48,281 nt of DNA from Flavobacteriaceae bacterium (lineage in GTDB: Bacteria > Bacteroidota > Bacteroidia > Flavobacteriales > Flavobacteriaceae), in NCBI GenBank assembly GCA_020346245.1, contig CP070778.1, positions 1,149,353 through 1,197,633 on the forward strand. The letters run 5' to 3'. Below, piece after piece: positions 35,053-44,141 of this stretch. Each line of letters starts with the position of its first letter. The stretch's first letter is position 1. Position numbers and translations under genes: made by a program. A model generated the notes under the pieces. The model saw only the letters and a list, made by a program, of their open reading frames with translations. It was not told the origin of the DNA and searched no databases.

Positions 35053-35751
35053 TTATTCAAAGGTGAAATTCACGAAAAACCCTCTGGTTTTCATGGTATC
35101 TATATTTCCGGTCCATGGACTGTTCGGATCATTATCTGGTACCAATTCATCCGTAATTGCAAAAATTCCACGAATAGAAGGAGAAAATTTAAAATATTCC
35201 GTGTAGAAATCAATGCCAAATCCAATTTCCCAGTTATAGACTGTTTTTGTCATTCGAAAAGTGCCACTGCTATTATCTTCCAGACTATTTTCATTACCAC
35301 TTAAATTTAAAGAAGCAGATAAGCCACCAATGACATATGGTTTCCAGTTGCCAAATCTTTGAGCACTTACTTTAAGGAGTAAGGGAAAATTAATATAAGT
35401 AGATTTTATTTCTCTTAAGGCATCATTTGCATTGGTAAACCCTTTATAACCCAGGGTTCTACTCGTATAGAATAATCCGGGTTCAAACCGAAGGTCCAAA
35501 AATTCGTTAATCCTCAATTCCCCTATCAGGCCTACATTGAAACCAATAGATTTATCTGTCAGAATATCATCCAGGTCGTTCTTATATTCAAATTTAAACG
35601 CGTATTGATTAAACCCCAGATAATATCCCCAATTTAATAAGGCCTTATCCTCATTTTCAAGATTTATAATGGGTTTTTCTTTAAATTGAGCATGCAAAGG
35701 ACTTGCGACCAGCAATAGGAAACCTATCAAAAAAACTAAGATATATTTCAT
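35053..35751 (-). CDS. porT: PorT family outer membrane beta-barrel protein
   Basis: A 232-residue envelope protein. Residues 1-21 are a signal peptide ending in LHAQ; the rest is beta-strand-rich, with FDLRFEPGLFYTSR-like and INFPLLLKVSAQRFGNWKPYVIGG segments typical of PorT, a protein needed for type IX secretion and gliding in Bacteroidetes. The final residues FFVNFTFE end in an aromatic pattern seen in outer-membrane barrels. It follows ubiE by four bases on the same strand; this ubiE-porT order is common in flavobacteria, as far as I recall, and strengthens the name. A generic outer membrane barrel of the same superfamily is the main alternative. Confidence 0.85.
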   Translation of the reverse strand: MKYILVFLIGFLLLVASPLHAQFKEKPIINLENEDKALLNWGYYLGFNQYAFKFEYKNDLDDILTDKSIGFNVGLIGELRINEFLDLRFEPGLFYTSRTLGYKGFTNANDALREIKSTYINFPLLLKVSAQRFGNWKPYVIGGLSASLNLSGNENSLEDNSSGTFRMTKTVYNWEIGFGIDFYTEYFKFSPSIRGIFAITDELVPDNDPNSPWTGNIDTMKTRGFFVNFTFE

Positions 35752-35755
35752 TTAT

Positions 35756-36484
35756 CTATTTTGTAGCTACATATATAGATGCCACACCAAATGTCTGCGG
35801 CTTGTTCTCCATAGCTATAAACCCAATTTTCCCCAAAATATTGTTGAAAGCCTGACCATACGGAAAAACGGCGGCAGATTCTGAAAGATAGGTATAAGCA
35901 GAGCGGTCTTTAGAGAACAGTTTGCCTATTAACGGTAGGATACTTTTAGTATAAAACCAATACCCTTGTTTAAAGGGAAAATTGGTTGGCACAGAAGTTT
36001 CTAAAACAACAAAGGTGCCGGAAGGTTTTAAAACACGGTATATTTCAGATAAACCTTTTTCGAGATCTTCAAAATTCCGAACTCCGAAAGCTACAGTAAC
36101 TGCATCAAAGCTGTCATCTTCGAATGGCAGATTTTCACTATCGCCAACAACCATTTCAATAGTTGTATCCAAACCTTTATCTGCCACTTTTTTTTTCCCA
36201 ACTTCGAGCATGCCTTTGGAAATATCCAGGCCTATTATTTGTTCTGCCCCTGTTTTTACAAGGTTAATGGCCAGATCTCCGGTTCCGGTTGCGATGTCCA
36301 GTACTTTATTTGGATTTCTTTTCTTTAAAATTGCCACCACTCTGTTTCTCCATTTTATGTCAATACCAAAAGAGATTACTCTATTCAGACCATCATAATT
36401 ACCGGAAATTGTGTCAAACATTTGTGTAACCTGCTGTTTTTTTCCAAGTGTCGATGTTTTATAAGGTTTTACTTTTTTTGACAT
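35756..36484 (-). CDS. ubiE: Demethylmenaquinone methyltransferase
   Basis: SAM-dependent C-methyltransferase (UbiE/MenG) that makes the last step of menaquinone synthesis. It has 243 residues. The SAM-binding motif [12 protein letters not shown] begins at residue 63; [50 protein letters not shown] and [16 protein letters not shown] are family hallmarks. The frame is open from a TTG at 36553, but the ATG at 36484 gives the usual short N-terminus. In this phylum menaquinone is the expected quinone, so menG is the fitting role. It is translated ahead of porT. Confidence 0.95.
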   Translation of the reverse strand: MSKKVKPYKTSTLGKKQQVTQMFDTISGNYDGLNRVISFGIDIKWRNRVVAILKKRNPNKVLDIATGTGDLAINLVKTGAEQIIGLDISKGMLEVGKKKVADKGLDTTIEMVVGDSENLPFEDDSFDAVTVAFGVRNFEDLEKGLSEIYRVLKPSGTFVVLETSVPTNFPFKQGYWFYTKSILPLIGKLFSKDRSAYTYLSESAAVFPYGQAFNNILGKIGFIAMENKPQTFGVASIYVATK

Positions 36485-36611
36485 ACGTTGAATTTTCGGG
36501 TAAATATAATACAAAGCCTTCTTCGAAAATGGGTATTTGCAAGGATAATCCAAATAGATTCAAAGTCCGTTTTTGCTCACCAAGATAAACATTAATCAAA
36601 ATAAATTTACG

Positions 36612-36619
36612 TAATTTTG
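36612..36619 (+). promoter_or_regulatory. Possible promoter element of trkA-trkH
   Basis: TAATTTTG matches TAnnTTTG, about 110 bases before the trkA ATG. No TTTG box at the expected distance, so support is weak. Confidence 0.25.
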
Positions 36620-36729
36620 CCATTGCAAACTTGGCAAAAACAACGTACATGAGCTTCATTGGCTTATATTATTTCAAAATAGCTCCTTTACGCCATATTC
36701 AGACTCTTGAAAATTAATAAATACGAAAG

Positions 36730-38079
36730 ATGAGGATTATTATTGCGGGGGCAGGCGAAGTAGGTTTTCATTTGGCAAAACTTTTATCATATGAATCCCA
36801 GAACATCACTTTGATTGATTCTAACAAGGAAAGTTTAACCTACGCAGACAGTCATTTAGATATAAAAGTACTTAAAGGTGATGCTACTTCCATTTCAGTT
36901 TTAAGCGATGCGAAAGTTGAAAGTTCTGATCTTGTAATTGGGGTAACTTCTTCGGAAACCACAAATATTACTCTCTGTTTGTTGGCTAAACAAATGGGAT
37001 GCAAAAAAACCATTGCGAGAATTTCAAATATTGAATTTATCGATAACAAAGAACTGATTAAGTTTTCAGAAATGGGAATTGACGAATTGATCTCACCTGA
37101 AGAGTTGGCGGCCACTGAAATACAACTTTTACTTAATCAGTCAGCTTTTTTTGACACTTATGAATTTGAAGAAGGGGCACTGATAATGGTTGGTGTTGTC
37201 TTGCCTAAGGGTGCACCTTTTATTGGGAAAACGGTCAAAGATGCAGCACATATATTTCCCGAATTGCATTTTATGCCTATTGCTATGCAAAGGATTGGAA
37301 CCCAGTTCACTTTGATGCCCAGAGGTGATACAGTATTTAAAGAAAATGATCAGGTATATTTTGTGACGGATAAAAAAGGAGTTGATGAACTTTATAAACT
37401 TACCGGTAAAAAGAGAGAAGAGATAAAAAATGTAATGATTTTAGGAGGTAGTAAAGTTGGCTTCAATGCTGCCCGGGATCTCTGTTCTAAAAAATTTAAT
37501 GTAAAGCTAATTGAGAAAAACAAAGAGAAGGCTTTTGATATATCAGATAGTCTGCCCAATGCCCTGGTAATAAACGGGGATGGCAGGAATGTGGAATTAT
37601 TGGAAGAAGAAAGTCTGGAATCTATGGATGCATTTATTGCGGTTACCGGAAATTCAGAAACTAATATTATGTCTTGTCTGATGGCAAGATCGAAGAATAT
37701 CAAAAAAACTATCGCCCTGGTGGAAAACATGGATTACTTCCAACTCTCCCAGTCTATAGGGGTTGATACTTTAATTAATAAGAAATTACTCGCAGCTAAT
37801 AATATTTTCAGGTATATCAGAAGGGGTGAAGTTGTTGCTCTGACCCGATTAAATAACCTAAATGCCGAAATCCTGGAATTCGAAGTAACGGCTACCTCAA
37901 GAGTAAATGGAAAAATTATACGCGAAATCGAATTTCCCGGATCTGCCATAATTGGTGGGATTGTAAGAGATGGAGTTGGTAATATTGCCCTGGGCGACTT
38001 CAGGATTCAGGAAGGAGACCGGGTAGTGGTATGCTGTCTGCCAGATTCCATTTCAAAAATTGAAAGGCTTTTTATATAA
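36730..38079 (+). CDS. trkA: Trk potassium uptake regulatory subunit TrkA
   Basis: Cytoplasmic nucleotide-binding subunit that gates the TrkH potassium channel. It has 449 residues arranged as two repeats, each an RCK_N Rossmann domain plus RCK_C. The first begins with IIIAGAGEVGFHLAKLL (3-19) and ends around residue 215; the second begins with VMILGGSKVGFNAARDL near 236. The loops VLKGDATS and VINGDGRN hold the second part of the nucleotide site in each half. The stop overlaps the trkH start as TAATG, so the two are translated together. Confidence 0.96.
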   Translation: MRIIIAGAGEVGFHLAKLLSYESQNITLIDSNKESLTYADSHLDIKVLKGDATSISVLSDAKVESSDLVIGVTSSETTNITLCLLAKQMGCKKTIARISNIEFIDNKELIKFSEMGIDELISPEELAATEIQLLLNQSAFFDTYEFEEGALIMVGVVLPKGAPFIGKTVKDAAHIFPELHFMPIAMQRIGTQFTLMPRGDTVFKENDQVYFVTDKKGVDELYKLTGKKREEIKNVMILGGSKVGFNAARDLCSKKFNVKLIEKNKEKAFDISDSLPNALVINGDGRNVELLEEESLESMDAFIAVTGNSETNIMSCLMARSKNIKKTIALVENMDYFQLSQSIGVDTLINKKLLAANNIFRYIRRGEVVALTRLNNLNAEILEFEVTATSRVNGKIIREIEFPGSAIIGGIVRDGVGNIALGDFRIQEGDRVVVCCLPDSISKIERLFI

Positions 38080-39572
38080 TGACAGGTCTGAATTATAGAA
38101 TAATTGTCCACTTAATGGGATTACTGTTATTATTTAATGGTGGTTTCATGTTAATTGCAGCCTTGGTTAGCGGGATTTATGATGATGGAGTTACGCTTGA
38201 TATTACCCTATCGGCCATTATAACTTTATTACTGGGTATTCTGGCCATGTTTTATACAAGAGGGCATGATAAGGAAGTTAAAAGAAAAGAAGGGTATATC
38301 ATTGTTACTCTTGGTTGGATCGTAATGTCTGCCTCAGGGATTTTGCCTTATGTTTTTTCCGGAGCTATCCCAAGTATTACGAATGCTTTTTTTGAGACTA
38401 TCTCCGGATATACAACTACGGGTGCTTCAATTCTGAACGATATAGAATCTCTTCCAAAAGGTATACTATTTTGGCGGAGCCTTACCCACTGGATAGGGGG
38501 AATGGGTATAATTGTTCTGGCCATCGCCATACTTCCTCTACTCGGAATTGGAGGAATGCAACTTTTCTCTGCAGAAGCTCCCGGACCAAACGCGGATAAG
38601 CTCCACCCCAGAATTACGGACACTGCTAAAAGACTTTGGCTAATTTATTTTGGATATACTGCAGCTGAAACTATTTTATTAAGTGTAGCCGGGATGTCTT
38701 TTTTTGATGCCATAAACCATTCTATGGCTACCCTGTCTACAGGTGGATTTTCAACTAAAAATGCAAGTCTTGCTCATTGGAGTAACCAACCTCTGATACA
38801 ATATATAATTATATTCTTTATGTTTCTTGCCGGCAGTAATTTTGTATTGAGCTATTTTGCCTTTAAAGGTAAAATCCAAAGGGTGCTTAGGGATGAAGAA
38901 TTTAAGTTTTACAGTATTTTAATGTTGATTTTCACCTTAATTACTGCATTAGTGGTCTATTATATTGCCAATGTTGAAGTTTCAAACTTTCACCCGATGC
39001 CATTTGGAGAAGCTGAAAGTTCTTTCAGGCATGCTTTGTTTCAAATTACAGCTGTTATCACAACTACCGGATTTGTCACCTCGGATTTTACGGCATGGAC
39101 TCCCTTTTTAACTGTTTTCTTTTTCGGGCTTATGTTTATGGGTGGTTCTGCAGGTTCCACAGCTGGAGGTATCAAAGTAATGAGACATATCCTAATTATC
39201 AAAAATGGATTGCTGGAATTTAAAAGAACCTTACATCCAAATGCCATTATTCCTGTGAGATTCAATAATAAAACGGTGAACGAGCATATTGTATATAATA
39301 TAATCGCATTCTTTGTCCTTTATATGCTACTTTTCATAATTGGAGCCCTTGTACTGAGTCTTTTGGGCCTGGATTTTATTTCCGCAATTGGCGGTGCGGC
39401 ATCATCTCTTGGAAATGTTGGACCGGCTTTTGGAGACCTTAACCCCGTAAGTAACTATAATAGCTTGCCGATGCTGGGAAAATGGTGGTGTGGTTTTCTT
39501 ATGCTTGCAGGTAGATTGGAGTTATTTACTGTATTGATTCTTTTTAATCCCTATTTCTGGAAAAAGATATAA
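38079..39572 (+). CDS. trkH: Trk potassium channel subunit TrkH
   Basis: Inner-membrane potassium uptake channel of the Trk/Ktr superfamily, 497 residues. It has the four-fold M1-P-M2 plan; the selectivity-filter segments are SGYTTTGAS, ATLSTGGFST, TTTGFVTSD and SLGNVGPAFG, each with the filter glycine. Long hydrophobic spans surround them. The start ATG overlaps the trkA stop by one base. Its C-terminus is convergent with the aminotransferase gene with only 33 bases between. Confidence 0.96.
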   Translation: MTGLNYRIIVHLMGLLLLFNGGFMLIAALVSGIYDDGVTLDITLSAIITLLLGILAMFYTRGHDKEVKRKEGYIIVTLGWIVMSASGILPYVFSGAIPSITNAFFETISGYTTTGASILNDIESLPKGILFWRSLTHWIGGMGIIVLAIAILPLLGIGGMQLFSAEAPGPNADKLHPRITDTAKRLWLIYFGYTAAETILLSVAGMSFFDAINHSMATLSTGGFSTKNASLAHWSNQPLIQYIIIFFMFLAGSNFVLSYFAFKGKIQRVLRDEEFKFYSILMLIFTLITALVVYYIANVEVSNFHPMPFGEAESSFRHALFQITAVITTTGFVTSDFTAWTPFLTVFFFGLMFMGGSAGSTAGGIKVMRHILIIKNGLLEFKRTLHPNAIIPVRFNNKTVNEHIVYNIIAFFVLYMLLFIIGALVLSLLGLDFISAIGGAASSLGNVGPAFGDLNPVSNYNSLPMLGKWWCGFLMLAGRLELFTVLILFNPYFWKKI

Positions 39573-39605
39573 TCTTTCGGAAATATTAATAAAGACTAAA
39601 GCTGT

Positions 39606-40790
39606 TTAGACTACCGCTTTTATTCTTTTAACAGCTTCCCTTAATTCATCTTCAGAAGCAGCATACGATATCCGTATACAGTTTGGATTGCCAAAAGCTT
39701 CACCCGTAACGGTGGCTACATTAGCATTTTCCAACAGATATAGCGCAAATTCAGATGCATTTTTTATGGTAGTTCCTTTCAGGGTCCTTCCAAAAAAACT
39801 TGAAATATCGGGAAAAACATAAAAAGCACCTTCCGGGACATTTAGACTAAATCCATTTATTTCCCCTAAAAGTTCCAATAAGAGATCCCGTCTTTTATGA
39901 AATTCATCAATCATGAATTGAATTTTACTTACAGGAGCATTTAAGGCCTCAATAGTAGACCGTTGTGCTATAGCATTGGCACCACTTGTAATTTGTCCCT
40001 GAAATTTAGTACAGGCCCTGGCAATCCATTCGGGTGCTCCTATATAACCAATTCTCCACCCGGTCATGGCAAAAGCCTTAGAAACACCGTTTACTGTAAT
40101 TGTCCTCTCATACATTCCATTAATCTTGGCAATACTTTCATGCTTGCCTCTAAAGTTAATATGTTCATAAATCTCATCGGACACGACCAGGATATCAGGA
40201 TAATTTTTCAATACAAGGGCAATGCCTTCCAATTCTTCTTTACTGTATACCGAACCACTTGGATTACATGGAGAGCTAAACCAAAGCATTTTGGTCCTTG
40301 GAGTGATTGCCGCTTCCAACTGTTCGGGAGTCATTTTAAAATCCGATTCTATACTGGTTGGAACTTCAACCGGTACCCCTTCCGCAAGTTTAACAATATC
40401 GCTATAGCTTACCCAATAAGGGGCAGGTAAAATTACCTCATCGCCTTCATTGAGTGTTACCATTGCCACATTGGCCAGTGATTGTTTTGCTCCGGTTGAA
40501 ACAACAATTTGGCTTAGCCCATAGTCCAGGTCATTATCCCTTTTAAATTTATTTGATATGGCCTGCTTAAGATCTGCGTATCCGTCTACCGGTGAATAAC
40601 TGCTATAGTTCTCATCAATTGCTTTTTTTGCGGCTTCTTTGATAAACTCCGGAATATTGAAATCTGGTTCCCCCAAACTCAACCCAATAATATCCTTCCC
40701 CTGGGTTCTTAATTCTCTGGCTTTTGCGGCCATAGCTAAGGTGGCCGATGTAGACATGTTTTTTATTCTATCGGATAAAAGTTTACTCAT
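39606..40790 (-). CDS. Pyridoxal-phosphate aminotransferase, aspartate type (class I/II)
   Basis: Fold-type I aminotransferase of 394 residues, closest in look to bacterial aspartate aminotransferases of subgroup Ib. SLGEPDFNIPEFI (38-50) and YSPVDGYADLKQAI bind substrate and cofactor; NPSGSVYSKEEL contacts the pyridoxal ring, VSDEIYEH follows, and the Schiff-base lysine is Lys238 in SKAFAMTGWRIGY. It would move amino groups between aspartate and 2-oxoglutarate, but specificity for other amino acids or prephenate cannot be excluded. The desaturase gene ends 13 bases upstream on the same strand, so they are likely co-transcribed. Confidence 0.93.
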   Translation of the reverse strand: MSKLLSDRIKNMSTSATLAMAAKARELRTQGKDIIGLSLGEPDFNIPEFIKEAAKKAIDENYSSYSPVDGYADLKQAISNKFKRDNDLDYGLSQIVVSTGAKQSLANVAMVTLNEGDEVILPAPYWVSYSDIVKLAEGVPVEVPTSIESDFKMTPEQLEAAITPRTKMLWFSSPCNPSGSVYSKEELEGIALVLKNYPDILVVSDEIYEHINFRGKHESIAKINGMYERTITVNGVSKAFAMTGWRIGYIGAPEWIARACTKFQGQITSGANAIAQRSTIEALNAPVSKIQFMIDEFHKRRDLLLELLGEINGFSLNVPEGAFYVFPDISSFFGRTLKGTTIKNASEFALYLLENANVATVTGEAFGNPNCIRISYAASEDELREAVKRIKAVV

Positions 40791-40803
40791 TCTTGCAATA
40801 AAT

Positions 40804-41907
40804 TTACTGGTACTGTAATGCAGGCTTCTTGCCTAATTCCTTTAAGTGTTTGAAATGCGAAATTATAGCTTTTCTTGTAGTTTTATACTCGTTATAGGGT
40901 AAATTAAATTCCTTTGCTGTTTGTTTAACAATTTTGGAGATTTTTGTGTAATGAATATGGCTGATGTTCGGAAAGATATGATGCTCCACCTGATGATTTA
41001 ACCCTCCTGTAAACCAATTTACAATTCTGTTTTTTGTCCCAAAGTTAACCGTTGTTAGCAACTGATGTATGGCCCAGGTATTTTTCATAGTACCATCTTT
41101 AGCCGGTAAAGGTGTTTCGGCTTCATCTACAACATGCGCCAATTGAAAAACGACACTTAGAATTACACCTGCCACATAATGCATAATAAAAAACCCAAGT
41201 AGGATTTTCCACCAAGCTATGTCTAAAATTAACATAGGTAACACTATCCATATGGTTACATAAATCATTTTTGTGGCCACCAAAACACTCCAGTTAAGGA
41301 ATGGGTTTGGAAACTTACCATACGATAGCTTACGTTTAGTATAGCGATACATTTGCATAAAGTCTGTTGTTATGGCCCAATTAAAGGTTAACAAGCCATA
41401 TAAAAACAAAGAATAGTAATGCTGAAATTTGTGGAACCTGTGCCATTTAGCATGTTCGGAAAAGCGCAAAATTCTTCCTGCCTCCAGATCTTCATCGTGT
41501 GTATGTATGTTGGTATAGGTATGATGCAATACATTATGCTGCACCTGCCAGTTATAGACATTTCCGGCCAAAATATAAATACTACTGCCCATTAGCTTGT
41601 TAACCCACTTTTTAGTGGAGTAGGAGCCATGGTTACCATCATGCATGACATTCATGCCCACACCCGCCATGCCAACACCCATGGTAATAGTTAATAACAG
41701 ATTTGCCCAGTTAGGCAAATTCAGTGTTAAAATTATAAAGTAAGGAGCAAGAAAAAGAGCAAACATAATGGCCGTTTTAAAATACAAACGCCAATTACCG
41801 GTTTTCTTTAATTGATTTTCCTTGAAATAATCATTGACTCTTTTATTCAAGGTTTTAAAGAACTGGGCCGAATCTTTTCTTGAAAATTTAATTGTGGTCG
41901 TATCCAT
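40804..41907 (-). CDS. Membrane fatty acid desaturase
   Basis: Integral-membrane di-iron desaturase of 367 residues that puts a double bond into a fatty acyl chain. The histidine boxes are HDGNH (89-93), HNVLHH (124-129) and QVEHH (306-310), the last with Gln in first place as in front-end desaturases. Four or more hydrophobic spans lie at about 43-62, 68-90, 205-230 and 236-258. There is no fused cytochrome b5 domain, so an external electron donor is needed. The regiospecificity cannot be read from sequence. It heads the desaturase-aminotransferase transcript. Confidence 0.92.
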   Translation of the reverse strand: MDTTTIKFSRKDSAQFFKTLNKRVNDYFKENQLKKTGNWRLYFKTAIMFALFLAPYFIILTLNLPNWANLLLTITMGVGMAGVGMNVMHDGNHGSYSTKKWVNKLMGSSIYILAGNVYNWQVQHNVLHHTYTNIHTHDEDLEAGRILRFSEHAKWHRFHKFQHYYSLFLYGLLTFNWAITTDFMQMYRYTKRKLSYGKFPNPFLNWSVLVATKMIYVTIWIVLPMLILDIAWWKILLGFFIMHYVAGVILSVVFQLAHVVDEAETPLPAKDGTMKNTWAIHQLLTTVNFGTKNRIVNWFTGGLNHQVEHHIFPNISHIHYTKISKIVKQTAKEFNLPYNEYKTTRKAIISHFKHLKELGKKPALQYQ

Positions 41908-42002
41908 ATACCGAAATCATTTGTGTAAATATAACGTAATATCTTGCTTTATAATACCTTCCTTGTGCGATTATTAAAAAATGGCGTTAGAAGTGAATGT
42001 AT

Positions 42003-42010
42003 TATTTTTG
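42003..42010 (+). promoter_or_regulatory. Possible promoter element of rsmG
   Basis: TATTTTTG matches TAnnTTTG and lies 19 bases before the ATG at 42030, which would favour that start over the ATG at 41997. A TACCTTTG on the other strand at 42026-42019 faces it, so one of the two may be chance. Confidence 0.25.
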
Positions 42011-42029
42011 GCAAAATACAAAGGTACAT

Positions 42030-42671
42030 ATGCAAGCTGATATAATATTTAAATATTTTGCCAATTTATCTGAAATACAGAAAGAGCAATTTTTACTCCT
42101 TGAAAATTTATATCAGGACTGGAACAAAAAAATAAATGTAGTTTCAAGAAAGGATATAGACGAACTTTATGTGCGACATGTCCTTCATTCTTTAGGGATT
42201 GCTAAAATTTTATCTTTTAGAAAAGGAGCCTCAATATTGGATGTAGGAACTGGCGGTGGTTTCCCGGGCATACCCCTGGCTATACTTTTTCCAGATTCAC
42301 ATTTTACATTAGTAGACGCTATTGGGAAGAAAATAAAGGTAGTAGACGAAGTGGTTTCCGGCCTCGGTATAAAAAATGTAACTACCTATCATAAAAGAGT
42401 TGAGGATCTGGATGAACAGTTCGATTTCATTGTTAGCAGAGCGGTTGCGGCCATGCCTACCTTTGTAAGATGGATTCAGGGCTGTATCAGAAAAAAATCA
42501 GTGCATGAACTTAAAAATGGGATTCTTTATTTAAAAGGGGGGGACCTATCCGAAGAGTTGAAAGACTATAGAAACGTTCAGATATTTGAAATGTCCGAAT
42601 TTTTCGAGGAGGATTTTTTTAAAACTAAAAAAGTGGTCTATTTACCAATAAAGTATAAAGGCAAAAGTTAA
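42030..42671 (+). CDS. rsmG: 16S rRNA (guanine-N7) methyltransferase G
   Basis: SAM-dependent methyltransferase that modifies G527 of 16S rRNA (E. coli numbering). It has 213 residues from the chosen start. N-terminal helices with QFLLLENLYQDWNKKINVVSRKD lead to the SAM motif DVGTGGGFPGIPLA (71-84), then LVDAIGKKIKVV and FDFIVSRAVAAM, all typical of RsmG (GidB). The frame is open from an ATG at 41997, adding 11 residues; 42030 gives the usual short N-terminus and leaves room for the upstream promoter element. It is divergent from the desaturase gene. Confidence 0.94.
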   Translation: MQADIIFKYFANLSEIQKEQFLLLENLYQDWNKKINVVSRKDIDELYVRHVLHSLGIAKILSFRKGASILDVGTGGGFPGIPLAILFPDSHFTLVDAIGKKIKVVDEVVSGLGIKNVTTYHKRVEDLDEQFDFIVSRAVAAMPTFVRWIQGCIRKKSVHELKNGILYLKGGDLSEELKDYRNVQIFEMSEFFEEDFFKTKKVVYLPIKYKGKS

Positions 42672-42986
42672 AGTGTCAGCATCATATTAAAGGAATACCT
42701 ACAATTTTGAGCATAGGTTTTGATATATTTAATCCATTTTTTTAGGGTGCTTTTTTTTGCTATAACATCAGTATTTCTTTCCATTTCAAAGATTTAGAGC
42801 ATAGTTAATAATTATAAATTTACAATTACTTAACGTTAAATTTACATAAATATTTTAATAATTGTAAATTTTATAAGGCTAAAGTGCTGATTTTTAACTG
42901 TTAAATTAAAATGAAAACCTACCTTATATCTAATTTGCAGGATTAGAGAACTGGAACTAAAAAGGTGTAATTGAAAAGTTCAGGGT
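42672..42986. other. Gene-free, very AT-rich stretch between convergent genes
   Basis: No coding frame of weight. It holds a 13-base inverted repeat (AAATTTACAATTA at 42816-42828 and its complement at 42859-42871), which could fold in transcripts from either side, but the base composition makes chance pairing likely. I see no classical GC-rich terminator. Confidence 0.6.
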
Positions 42987-43961
42987 TTAAAATTTTAACT
43001 TAAATCCCGAGGAGGCAGAATTCATGTTGGCTGCCTTAATGATATCCGTTTTATACTTGGCAGGGACTACCTGCCATCCATCATAGACTTGCCCGTTAAT
43101 ATAATATCTCTCGGTATTTTCCGTCATAGCCGTTTTGGTCATCAATCTATAGTAGCTGGCAGGGGCTTCTCTTCCGGCTTTGTCTCCTAGCAATACCAGT
43201 TCATGAACTCCATCACCATCAACATCAGATTGAATCCAATTTAATTCCAGTATTTTATTATAAGTACCATCAGCTATCATATTCTTTATGTTGGAATTAA
43301 AATCTTCAATAATTTTATGTGTATCCGGTTTATCCCTTAAAAGGGCAAGATGCAGAGGTTGAACCATAAAGGCCTCTTTGCCAATTTCAAGAAATCTGCT
43401 GATATCATTTAATTGATAGTTTAGTAAATAGGATATGAGCAATTCATCTACCAACATATAATCTGTCTTGAATGTTAGTAATTTTTCTAGATTTTCCTGA
43501 TGATTTTTGCCGGGAATAAGCATAACATCTAATGAAGTATAAACTGAACTGCCATAGGCATATCCCGAAATAATTGCAATTCTTTTGTCTTTTAATTCGC
43601 TCAGGGATTTAGCGCTAACATCACTTCCTTTTCTTCCAACTAAAATTAAACGGTTTTCAAGATATGGTTCGGAATAGAGCAAATAATTTTCACGGTCATC
43701 TGTCTTCCATAAAGCCGCACTTCCATCGTAAACCCCTGTATTTATTCCGTCAATTACTTCCGAAAACCCGGTAATAGTCTGGTCTATTAGAACATCCCCG
43801 CGTTTCAGTGCCTCTTTTACCAATTCGAGTGCAAAGCCTTTTTCGCTGTCTACATCGGTAAAAGGGGGATATATGTCAGAAGCAAGTTTTATCTGATGCT
43901 GCTGCTGTGAATACAAAAAGAATGACGGAATAGTAAATAAAATTAACAGGAAATTTTTCAT
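42987..43961 (-). CDS. Solute-binding protein family 3 with C-terminal calcium-loop tail, orphan
   Basis: A 324-residue secreted protein. Residues 1-18 are a signal peptide ending near LYSQ. Residues about 23-243 form a family-3 solute-binding domain: IKLASDIYPPFTDVD, GFALELVKEALKRG, GFSEVIDGINTGVYDGSAALWKT and RIAIISGYAYGSS fit the two-lobe fold. After it comes DVDGDGVHEL (246-255), an EF-hand- or FG-GAP-like calcium loop, then about 70 residues with no family I know. No ABC permease or ATPase gene is adjacent, so the partner is unknown; a sensor or scavenger role is possible. It is a different gene from the one at 11208, with little identity beyond the fold. Confidence 0.83.
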   Translation of the reverse strand: MKNFLLILFTIPSFFLYSQQQHQIKLASDIYPPFTDVDSEKGFALELVKEALKRGDVLIDQTITGFSEVIDGINTGVYDGSAALWKTDDRENYLLYSEPYLENRLILVGRKGSDVSAKSLSELKDKRIAIISGYAYGSSVYTSLDVMLIPGKNHQENLEKLLTFKTDYMLVDELLISYLLNYQLNDISRFLEIGKEAFMVQPLHLALLRDKPDTHKIIEDFNSNIKNMIADGTYNKILELNWIQSDVDGDGVHELVLLGDKAGREAPASYYRLMTKTAMTENTERYYINGQVYDGWQVVPAKYKTDIIKAANMNSASSGFKLKF

Positions 43962-44141
43962 AGCTGCGCCTGGTTAATGGTAATGGACCCATAAGATAAA
44001 CCAACCTGCTCTGAAATTATGTTAAAAAAGGTAACAAAAATTGGAAATGATATTTTTTTGAATGTAAAATGCTTAAACCGTTCAAAAATTTGGATAGCAT
44101 AGTCCTTTGCACCAGCTAAAAAAAGTTATTACGCATCAGAT

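Noticed and set aside
42987..43961. ABC amino-acid importer operon
   Set aside because: The binding protein has no permease or ATPase gene on either side; the neighbours are rsmG and pruA.
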